Assembly: GCA_020848855.1 (NCBI GenBank) | Contig: JADLHH010000465.1 | Location: 1-28,536, forward strand | Direction: 5' to 3' | Length of the DNA stretch: 28,536 bases | Source: Anaerolineae bacterium | GTDB lineage: Bacteria > Chloroflexota > Anaerolineae > Aggregatilineales > Phototrophicaceae | Shown here: positions 21,318 to 28,536 of the stretch, piece after piece | Layout: the number at the start of each line of letters is the position of its first letter | Numbering within the stretch: position 1 is the first letter of the stretch | The notes under the pieces: model-generated | Seen by the model: the letters and a program-made list of their open reading frames with translations, nothing else | Told to the model about the DNA's origin: nothing | Database searches by the model: none | Made by a program: the position numbers and the translations under genes

Positions 21318-21776
21318 ATGGGCGAGGCGGAAAAAACCGTGTTCGTGAGCTATCGCCGCAGCGTGAGCCGGCATCTGGCGCGCTCAATCGCCGTTGACCT
21401 GCGCGCGCACGGCTACGACGTATTTTTTGATGTGGATACGGTCGACAGCGGCGAGTTCGACCAGATCGTGCTTCAGCAGATCGCGCTGCGGCGGCATTTC
21501 GTGCTGGTGCTTTCGCGCGGGGCGTTGGAACGCTGCGCCGACGCCGACGACTGGCTGCGCCGTGAAATCGAAGCGGCGCTGAGCCTGAAGCGCAATATCG
21601 TGCCCGTGTTCGAGGCGAATTTCAGCTTCAGCCACGAGGCGAAGCACCTGCCGGAATCGCTGCGCGACCTGCCGCGCTTTAACGGCGTGCCGATTTACCA
21701 CTATTATTTCGACGCGGCGATGGAGACGCTGCGCACGCGCTTTCTGAAGACGCCGCAGACCGAGCCTGAGGGGTAA
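21318..21776 (+). CDS. Stand-alone TIR-domain protein
   Basis: A 152-residue protein that is almost only a TIR domain. KTVFVSYRRSVSRHLARSIA gives the first strand and BB side, YDVFFDVDTVDSGEF the second, FVLVLSRGALERC the fourth, and WLRREIEAAL places Glu83 at the position of the catalytic Glu of NADase TIR domains. The C-terminus (MFYHYYFDAAMETL-like helix) ends the fold. I chose ATG 21318 because AAGG lies about 8 bases upstream; a TTG at 21300 is an alternative. No sensor domain is attached, so activation would need a partner. It lies 2 kb from the other TIR gene, a density worth noting. Confidence 0.85.
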   Translation: MGEAEKTVFVSYRRSVSRHLARSIAVDLRAHGYDVFFDVDTVDSGEFDQIVLQQIALRRHFVLVLSRGALERCADADDWLRREIEAALSLKRNIVPVFEANFSFSHEAKHLPESLRDLPRFNGVPIYHYYFDAAMETLRTRFLKTPQTEPEG

Positions 21777-21800
21777 TAGCATGATGAGGCGAGCAATCGT

Positions 21801-21822
21801 GGGGCGAGGCACGCCTCGCCCC
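21801..21822. repeat. GGGGCGAGG palindrome between convergent genes
   Basis: Perfect 9-base arms GGGGCGAGG/CCTCGCCCC around CACG, in the 76-base gap between the stand-alone TIR and GH2 genes. It belongs to the GTAGGGGC-type palindrome group. No T run follows, but the stem could still act as a terminator or mRNA end stabiliser. Confidence 0.6.
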
Positions 21823-21852
21823 AAAGTGTGGTTACGCAGTGGTGATCGTTGC

Positions 21853-24096
21853 TTAGGCGCTGGGCAGCCGTGCCGCGCTCGCCCGGATGGTGATCACGCC
21901 GGGCTGGTGGGTCGCCTTGACGTACAGCGCTGCCTGCCCGCCGACCAGCGCGAACGGGTTGTCGCCGATGAGTTCGCCGGGGCCGTCGATCTCGAAGGTG
22001 ACGATGCTGTGGGCGTGGGGCAGCCGGTTGCCGTAGCGGTCGGTGACCTTGAAGACCAGCCGCGTTATATCCGCGCCGTCGGCGACGAGCCGCGTATCGT
22101 CGGGCATGAGCAGCAGCCGCTTCGGCACGCCGTCGGCTTCGATGCGCTGTTCGGCGGCGGGCTGACCATTCCGGTAGCCAACCACGCGCAGCTCGCGGTA
22201 GTTCCTGCCGCTCAGCGATCCCAGCGTCATGCCGGCGACGACGAACGGTGGGTGCGACAGGTTCGGGAAATTCGCGCGGTCAGGCTGGAAGCGCCCGAAG
22301 CTGTCGTCGCCGACAAAAACCTCGATCTCGTCGCAGTTGCTGAAGATGGTCAGCGGGTCGTTGCCGCCGCCGCTGCGGTCGCCGGGTGTCCAGAAGCTGG
22401 CGATGCGCACGACCGGCGGGTTGTCCGCCTGCGTCTCGTAGAAATAGGCGGCGAACTTGGGCAGCCGGAAAATATCCATCACGCCGTGATAGCAGATGCG
22501 GTCGCCAGAGCCGAATTCGCGGTGGGTGTTGTAGTCGAAGGCGCACCAGCCAATCGCCCCGGTGACGTTGCCCATCCCAAGCTGCTTGTCCTGAATGCGG
22601 GCGTGGCGCACGGCATGTTCGATCTGTCGCTCCTCCTGATCGAAGGTCTTGGTCGAGAACATGTGCCCGCTGAATTCGGTGACCAGGTGCGGCGTGTGCA
22701 GCGGCTCGACAATCGTGTTCGAGAAGTCGTTGTAGGTGAACACGTCTTCGAGGAACTGGCTCTCCTGAAAGAAGCGCACGCCGCCAGTCTGCCGGGTTGG
22801 GTCGAGGTCGTGGGCGAGCCTGTTGGTCGCCTTGTAGAAAGCCTCGTCGTCCCACGATTCGTTGATGCGCACGCCCCACAGCACAATTGACGGGTGGTTG
22901 CGGTCGCGGGTGATCATCGATTCCACGTCGCGCAGGCTGAGCGCCTTCCAGTCGGCATCGCCGATGAACTGCCAGCCGGGGATTTCCTCGAATACCAGCA
23001 AGCCGATCTCGTCGCAGCGCTCCAGAAAGTGCGGCGACTGCGGGTAATGCGACGTGCGCACGATGTTGCAGCCCAGCTCGTATTTCAGGATGTCGGCATC
23101 CCGACGCTGTAAGCGTTCGGGCGCTGCCGCGCCGATATACGGATACGTTTGGTGGCGATCCAGACCGATCAGCTTGACGCGCTCGCCGTTCAGGTAAAAG
23201 CCGTCGTCCTTGAACACGGCTTCGCGGAAGCCGAAACTCACTTCCTGCTGATCGAGCATCTGGCTGGGGTCAAGCTGCCAGCGCTGCCCGGTTTCTGACG
23301 GTGTATCGATGTGTCGCTCGTAGTCGAGCAGCAGCACGTCAACGACGTACCGGATCGGATTGTCCGGCGACCACAACTCGACCGGGGACACGCCCTGCGC
23401 ACTCGCGCGCAGCCGTTCGGCGGTCAGGGTTGTCCGAAACAGATGCTCCTCGTTGGGCGGAATCGTGACGATTGCGGTATTGAACGGCAGCGCTTGATCG
23501 CCCAGGTCTCGGAGTACCGGGCTGGGAAATACGCGGCGCGGGCGACTGTCGAGGTTGCGCACCAGCACGTCACATTCGACGCTGCTGTTGTCGGTCAGCA
23601 CGTCTTTCGTCCGCACGAACACGTCGGCGATATGCACCGGCTCGACGTAGCGCAGCTTCACGTCACGGTAGACGCCGCCGAAAGTCAGGTAATCGACCAC
23701 GTAGCCGTAGGGTGGGATGTCCGGGCGCTCGGTCGAATCGAGCCGCACCTGGAGCACGTTCTCGCCGTCGCGCAGGTAGTCGGTCAGGTCGAACGAGAAC
23801 GGCACGTAGCCGCCGTCGTGTTCGTCGAACGTGTGTCCGTTGATCGAGACGGTCGCCGCGATCATCGCGCCGTCGAAATCGACGTACAGCCGCCGCCCGT
23901 TCAGCGGCTCCGGCAGCGTGAAGCGCTTGCGGTAGGTCGAGACGAACTGATATTCGAGGTTGTCGAAATTGTGGTAGGGCAGCACGATATTGGTGTGCGG
24001 CAGCGTCACCGGCTCAAACTGCGAGTCGGGCGCGCTGGCGGGCGCGTCTGCCGGGGTGTACAGCCAGTTGTCGTTGAAGGGATGGACGGAGCGCAT
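21853..24096 (-). CDS. GH2 family glycoside hydrolase (beta-galactosidase-like)
   Basis: A 747-residue GH2 enzyme. Residues about 5-150 are the jelly-roll sugar-binding domain, 155-280 an Ig-like sandwich, 285-560 the TIM barrel and the rest C-terminal beta domains (LTIFSNCDEIEVFV, then an Ig-like end). Acid/base Glu413 lies in WGVRINE, the nucleophile Glu474 in HLVTEFSGH. No signal peptide, so it should act in the cytoplasm on imported oligosaccharides. Neighbouring galK and galT favour beta-galactosidase; beta-glucuronidase or -mannosidase activity is not excluded. It lies 41 bases downstream of the GH13 gene, where TATATACT may be an internal promoter; the ribosome binding site at 24096 is weak. 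Confidence 0.92.
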   Translation of the reverse strand: MRSVHPFNDNWLYTPADAPASAPDSQFEPVTLPHTNIVLPYHNFDNLEYQFVSTYRKRFTLPEPLNGRRLYVDFDGAMIAATVSINGHTFDEHDGGYVPFSFDLTDYLRDGENVLQVRLDSTERPDIPPYGYVVDYLTFGGVYRDVKLRYVEPVHIADVFVRTKDVLTDNSSVECDVLVRNLDSRPRRVFPSPVLRDLGDQALPFNTAIVTIPPNEEHLFRTTLTAERLRASAQGVSPVELWSPDNPIRYVVDVLLLDYERHIDTPSETGQRWQLDPSQMLDQQEVSFGFREAVFKDDGFYLNGERVKLIGLDRHQTYPYIGAAAPERLQRRDADILKYELGCNIVRTSHYPQSPHFLERCDEIGLLVFEEIPGWQFIGDADWKALSLRDVESMITRDRNHPSIVLWGVRINESWDDEAFYKATNRLAHDLDPTRQTGGVRFFQESQFLEDVFTYNDFSNTIVEPLHTPHLVTEFSGHMFSTKTFDQEERQIEHAVRHARIQDKQLGMGNVTGAIGWCAFDYNTHREFGSGDRICYHGVMDIFRLPKFAAYFYETQADNPPVVRIASFWTPGDRSGGGNDPLTIFSNCDEIEVFVGDDSFGRFQPDRANFPNLSHPPFVVAGMTLGSLSGRNYRELRVVGYRNGQPAAEQRIEADGVPKRLLLMPDDTRLVADGADITRLVFKVTDRYGNRLPHAHSIVTFEIDGPGELIGDNPFALVGGQAALYVKATHQPGVITIRASAARLPSA

Positions 24097-24137
24097 GATT
24101 GAGTGCTTTCAGTATATAAAGATCAAAAATAGGAGGT

Positions 24138-25967
24138 CTAGATATCTCGCATGAACCACGCCGCGCCGCGCGGCTCAAGCCACGCGACCAGCGCGTCGTC
24201 GCGCGCTTCGATGGCGTTGCCGCCGCCGAGCGCGTCGCGCCACGTGCCAAGCGGTGATTCGCCGCCCAGGTGCGGCAGCGTGATTTCGGCGGTTTCGTCG
24301 CTGGCGTTGAAGGCGCAGTAAACCATCTCGCCCTCGAACGATCGCTTGAAGGCGTAGACCTTCTGCGCATCGTCGATCACGACCGCTTCGACCTCGCCCA
24401 GCCGCAGCGCCGGCGAGCCGCGCCGGAGGTGGATCGCGTGTTTGAAGCTGTCGATCAGCGTCCCATCGAGCGAATCCCAGGGCATCGTCCGGCGACCATC
24501 CTCGGCGAAATCGCCTTCCAGCCCGGTTTCGCCGCCGTAGTAGATCATCGGCGCGCCGGGGTAGCTCAACTGGAATGCCAGCACCTGCGCCACTCGTTTG
24601 AGTTCGCCGTTGCAGGCGGTCAGGATGCGCCCGGTGTCGTGCGAATCGACCAGATTCATCTGCGCCTTGACGGCGGGCGGCGGCGTGTCGCGCAGCCAGG
24701 TCGCAAGGCGGTCGTCCAGTTCGGTCGGCGTCAGGTCGTCGGTCGCCAGGAAGCCGCGAACCGCCCAGGCGAAGCGGTAGTTCATGGTGGCGTTGAAGGT
24801 GTCGCCGAGCAGATAGTGGGTCGAATCCGTCCATAGTTCCGAGACGGAGTACGCGCCCGGCTGTACCCGGTCGATGCACTTGCGGAAGCGCCGCCAGAAC
24901 TCGTCAGTGTTGTCGAAGGCGACATCGCAGCGCCAGCCGTCGATGCCTTTGCGCAGCCAGTGGGCGGTGACGCCCTTCTCGCCGAGAAAGTAATCTTCCA
25001 TTTCCGGGCATTCGACAAATTCGGGCATGAAGCCCAAGCCATACCAGCCGCGATATTTCCGGGGCCATTCCTGAAAGTCGAACCAGCGATAGTAGGGCGA
25101 CTGGCGCGAGTGGTACGCGCCGTTCCCGAATTTATTGGTGATGTCGAAGTAGATGCTGTCCGACGAGCAGTGATTGAACACGGCGTCGAGCACGATCTTC
25201 ATCCCGCGCGCGTGCGCCTGTTCGAGCATCTCGTCGAAATCGGCTTCCGTACCCAGCATTGGGTCGATCCTGAAATAGTCGATGGCGTCGTAGCGGTGGT
25301 TGGTTGGCGCGTCGAAGATCGGCGTGAAGTAAATCGTGTCGATGCCGAGGTCGGCGACGTAATCGAGGTGGTCGATCACGCCGCGCAGGTCGCCGCCGTA
25401 AAAATCGCGCCCCAGCGGGGGATATTCCGGGCGCTCGCCCCAGCGCCGAAGCTGCGGCTCGTGCCCGTAGACGCCTTTCATCCGGTGGTCGTTGGCTGGA
25501 TCGCCATTGGCGAAGCGATCCGGGAATATCTGGTAGATGACCATGCCTTGCGTCCAGTCGGCGGGCATCCGCGCCGGGTCGTAGACGGCGATCCTGAACG
25601 GCATCTGCGTCCATTCATGGTAGATCGCCGTGTTCTGTCCCTCCACCTGCCGGATTTCCAGCAGCGGCGGGTGCGGCGTAGCGTCGGGATCGTCGCTGCG
25701 GAAGGCGAAGGTGTAGGCGAGGATCGTCGGCTCCAGCGGCATTTGCAGCGATGCCGACCACCTACCTTCGGTGTCGGTCTGGGCGAGGAAGAAGTGCCAG
25801 CCCATGTTTTCGCGCCGGGTGTCGTTGACGAAGATTTCCGGCTGAAGCGCCGACTCTTCGACGACGATCTCGACGGTCGCGCCGAGCGGCTGTGCGCCGG
25901 GTGGCAGATGGAACGCCCCTTCCGGGCGCAGCCGCCGCGCGGCTTGATAGCTGATGGATGCGGTCAT
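24138..25967 (-). CDS. GH13 alpha-amylase family enzyme (neopullulanase/cyclomaltodextrinase-like)
   Basis: A 609-residue GH13 enzyme. Residues about 1-125 form an N-terminal beta domain like that of neopullulanase/maltogenic amylase (CBM34-like). The catalytic barrel shows region I DAVFNH (261-266), region II GWRCDVAF with nucleophile Asp348, region III SVSELW with acid/base Glu377, and region IV LVDSHDT with His443-Asp444. The domain-B signature MPEF (314-317) resembles the MPKLN motif of this subfamily. No signal peptide: it degrades short or cyclic maltodextrins in the cytoplasm. It lies 83 bases downstream of galK and 41 before the GH2 gene, so the cluster is a carbohydrate-use operon. 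Confidence 0.93.
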   Translation of the reverse strand: MTASISYQAARRLRPEGAFHLPPGAQPLGATVEIVVEESALQPEIFVNDTRRENMGWHFFLAQTDTEGRWSASLQMPLEPTILAYTFAFRSDDPDATPHPPLLEIRQVEGQNTAIYHEWTQMPFRIAVYDPARMPADWTQGMVIYQIFPDRFANGDPANDHRMKGVYGHEPQLRRWGERPEYPPLGRDFYGGDLRGVIDHLDYVADLGIDTIYFTPIFDAPTNHRYDAIDYFRIDPMLGTEADFDEMLEQAHARGMKIVLDAVFNHCSSDSIYFDITNKFGNGAYHSRQSPYYRWFDFQEWPRKYRGWYGLGFMPEFVECPEMEDYFLGEKGVTAHWLRKGIDGWRCDVAFDNTDEFWRRFRKCIDRVQPGAYSVSELWTDSTHYLLGDTFNATMNYRFAWAVRGFLATDDLTPTELDDRLATWLRDTPPPAVKAQMNLVDSHDTGRILTACNGELKRVAQVLAFQLSYPGAPMIYYGGETGLEGDFAEDGRRTMPWDSLDGTLIDSFKHAIHLRRGSPALRLGEVEAVVIDDAQKVYAFKRSFEGEMVYCAFNASDETAEITLPHLGGESPLGTWRDALGGGNAIEARDDALVAWLEPRGAAWFMRDI

Positions 25968-26050
25968 GCTTGCTCTCTAAAACATGCCTTCAGATATTGT
26001 GGACGTGACCTTGCTTTGAAACCTGCTCCTGCCGTAGTTGTCCGGCAGAG

Positions 26051-27190
26051 TCAGGCTACCACCGCCGCCCCGTCCGTCGCTTTACACACGTATACCGCCG
26101 GCGTCCGCCCGGTCTTGTGCTGGTAGCACTCCGCCACCGAAACGGCGAACGCGGCGGCTTCGTCGGCGCGGACGAGGGCGATGGCGCACCCGGCGAAGCC
26201 GCCGCCGGTCATGCGCGCGCCGTAGCAGGCTTGGTGCGCCTGCGCGCAGTCCACGAAGGCGTTGAGCGCGTCGCCGGAAATCTCGAAGTCGTCGCGCATA
26301 CTGACGTGGCTCTCGTTCATCAGCCTGCCGAGCGTCACGGCGTCGCCGGCGCGCATGGCGGCGGCGGCATCCAGCGTGCGCTGGTTCTCGCTGATGACGT
26401 GCCGCGCCCGGCGGTAAACCACGTCTTCCAGCATGTCCTTAACCGCCTCAAGCTGGGGCAGCGTCACGTCGCGCAGCGCCGGGACATTGAAGAAATGGGC
26501 GGCGGTTTCACACTGCTCGCGCCGCTTGCCGTACTCGGACGTGACCAGCTCGCGGCGCGTCATGGTGTCGAGGATGACGACCGCGCTTCCGGGCGGGAAA
26601 GGCACGGGGTCGAGGCGCAGCCAGCGGCAGTCGATCAGCACAGCGTGGTCGGCAACGCCCGTCGCCGAGATCATCTGATCCATGATGCCGGTTTTGACGC
26701 CGATCCACTGGTTTTCGACGCGCTGGCACAGCTTCGCCATCTCCGGCGCGTCCCAATCGATGCCCGCCACCGCGCAGAAGGTACGCGCCGCCGCCAGCTC
26801 GATGGCTGCCGACGACGACAAGCCCGCGCCGATCGGCACGTCCCCGGCGATCACGCCGTTCCAGCCGCGCAGGTCGTGCCCGACTTCCTGCAGCGCCCAG
26901 GCGACGCCCTGCACGTATTCGACCCACAGATTCTCGCGCTTGACGATCTCCATCAGCGAGATATCGGCGACCTGATCGAAGTCGACCGAGTAGAGCGTGA
27001 CGTAATCATCCTCGCGCGGGCGCGCCGCGATCCACACGGCGCGGTCGATTGCCAGCGGCAGCACGAAGCCGTCGTTGTAGTCGGTATGCTCGCCGATCAG
27101 ATTCACACGCCCCGGCGCGCGCACGATCAACGTCGGCGCTTCTCCGAAGCGGCGCTGGAATTCGTCCACCACCTGCTGCTGCAACGTCAT
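26051..27190 (-). CDS. galK: Galactokinase
   Basis: A 379-residue galactokinase (GHMP kinase), which phosphorylates galactose to galactose 1-phosphate in the Leloir pathway. The galactokinase signature GRVNLIGEHTDYNDG (27-41) binds galactose, DVPIGAGLSSSAA (117-129) is the ATP loop, GIMDQ near residue 170 holds the catalytic Asp and MTGGGFAGCAI near 345 closes the site. Length is standard. AAGGAG lies 6 bases before the ATG at 27190. It follows galT, separated by a heptamer-type hairpin, and precedes the GH13 gene. Confidence 0.97.
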   Translation of the reverse strand: MTLQQQVVDEFQRRFGEAPTLIVRAPGRVNLIGEHTDYNDGFVLPLAIDRAVWIAARPREDDYVTLYSVDFDQVADISLMEIVKRENLWVEYVQGVAWALQEVGHDLRGWNGVIAGDVPIGAGLSSSAAIELAAARTFCAVAGIDWDAPEMAKLCQRVENQWIGVKTGIMDQMISATGVADHAVLIDCRWLRLDPVPFPPGSAVVILDTMTRRELVTSEYGKRREQCETAAHFFNVPALRDVTLPQLEAVKDMLEDVVYRRARHVISENQRTLDAAAAMRAGDAVTLGRLMNESHVSMRDDFEISGDALNAFVDCAQAHQACYGARMTGGGFAGCAIALVRADEAAAFAVSVAECYQHKTGRTPAVYVCKATDGAAVVA

Positions 27191-27202
27191 GAAAAGCTCC
27201 TT

Positions 27203-28360
<1,158 letters not shown>

Positions 28361-28362
28361 CT

Positions 28363-28368
28363 ATTTTA
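28363..28368 (-). promoter_or_regulatory. Candidate -10 box for galT
   Basis: TAAAAT preceded by GC on the minus strand, inside GCTAAAATAGC (28360-28370), about 35 bases before the ATG at 28327. TATAGT at 28405-28410 is a second, weaker candidate. The remaining bases to 28463 show no gene. Confidence 0.45.
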
Positions 28369-28463
28369 GCGGCATTTGTGTGGAAATCCAGCAAGAGCGC
28401 GGTCACTATACAGGGTCATCGCATCAAATTTCACACAGGGTTTCCAATGGTTCACAACGCTCT

Positions 28464-28521
28464 TGTAGGGGCGAACCCACGTGTTCGCCCGCTGGGGCAG
28501 ACACACAGGTCTGCCCCTACA
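28464..28521. repeat. Double GTAGGGGC palindrome upstream of galT
   Basis: Outer ends TGTAGGGGC and GCCCCTACA are inverted; inside are two hairpins, GGGCGAAC...GTTCGCCC and GGGGCAGAC...GTCTGCCCC, joined by GCT. This is the fullest member of the palindrome family seen at 10701, 17042 and 21801. Confidence 0.75.
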
Positions 28522-28536
28522 AAACACCTATGACCC

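Noticed and set aside
21026..21397. A 123-codon frame across the MBL-TIR gap
   Set aside because: Its translation has no recognisable domain, it overlaps both flanking genes, and the gap has promoter-like and repeat features instead.
24131..24152. A perfect AGGAGGT on the plus strand followed by an ATG at 24150
   Set aside because: The spacing is about 12 bases and the frame behind it, antisense to the GH13 gene, gives no recognisable protein; judged a chance match.
28381..28465. Inverted pairs TGGAAATCC/GGGTTTCCA and CAAGAGCG/CGCTCTTG upstream of galT
   Set aside because: The pairs cross rather than nest, arms are short, and one pair is imperfect; too weak to call a structured RNA or operator.

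Overview
The window is GC-rich, densely coded bacterial chromosome, most likely from a member of the Chloroflexota (Anaerolineae-like). I infer this from two lipoproteins with long Thr/Pro low-complexity stretches behind a lipobox, one of them ending in a C-terminal domain I associate with Anaerolineae, and from the mix of a DUF2652 protein, FHA, TIR, Mop and GT-C genes with many short palindromic repeats. I see no rRNA, tRNA, CRISPR array, integrase or transposase. No gene-free stretch exceeds about 280 bases.

Layout. 1-121: start of a truncated ribbon-helix-helix-like gene (-). 194-3370: five minus-strand genes (PLD lipoprotein, unknown, ankyrin repeats, acylphosphatase, YdeI-like). 3530-4447: aldo/keto reductase (+), closed by a strong hairpin built from heptamers. 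4564-6042: an Arf-like small GTPase with an unknown partner (-). 6170-8569: PyrK-like and PyrD-like proteins, then a double-FHA protein (+). 8669-10967: molbindin, Nif3-like protein and a glycosyltransferase (-). 11225-12985: GT-C membrane glycosyltransferase (+). 12982-13746: methyltransferase (-). 13917-15038: DUF2652/SRPBCC fusion (+). 15044-17418: TolB-like protein, Thr/Pro lipoprotein and a small helical protein (-). 17525-21776: alternating strands carrying a metallophosphoesterase, a TIR protein with an extra domain, a tandem retropepsin-like protease, a metallo-beta-lactamase-fold hydrolase and a stand-alone TIR protein. 21853-28327: a minus-strand sugar locus, galT-galK-GH13 amylase-GH2 galactosidase.

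How genes work together. The last block is a coherent pathway: cytoplasmic GH13 and GH2 enzymes release sugars, and GalK and GalT feed galactose into the Leloir route (no galE or transporter is visible). The PyrK/PyrD-like pair looks like a flavin/iron-sulfur redox couple, but the PyrD-like subunit has no cysteine, so it is probably not an ordinary class 1B dihydroorotate dehydrogenase. The GTPase pair and the two-TIR region are the best candidates for under-described signalling or immunity functions, though neither is proven here.

The most striking non-coding signal is at least three families of small palindromic repeats: heptamer-tandem hairpins, GTAGGGGC-type palindromes and a GGGTTAAAACCC composite. 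They sit between genes, at gene ends (galT, the Thr/Pro lipoprotein), at a gene start (GT-C enzyme) and once in frame inside a glycosyltransferase. A second signal is a recurring -10 box preceded by GC, twice placed 7 bases before an ATG, which suggests leaderless mRNAs.
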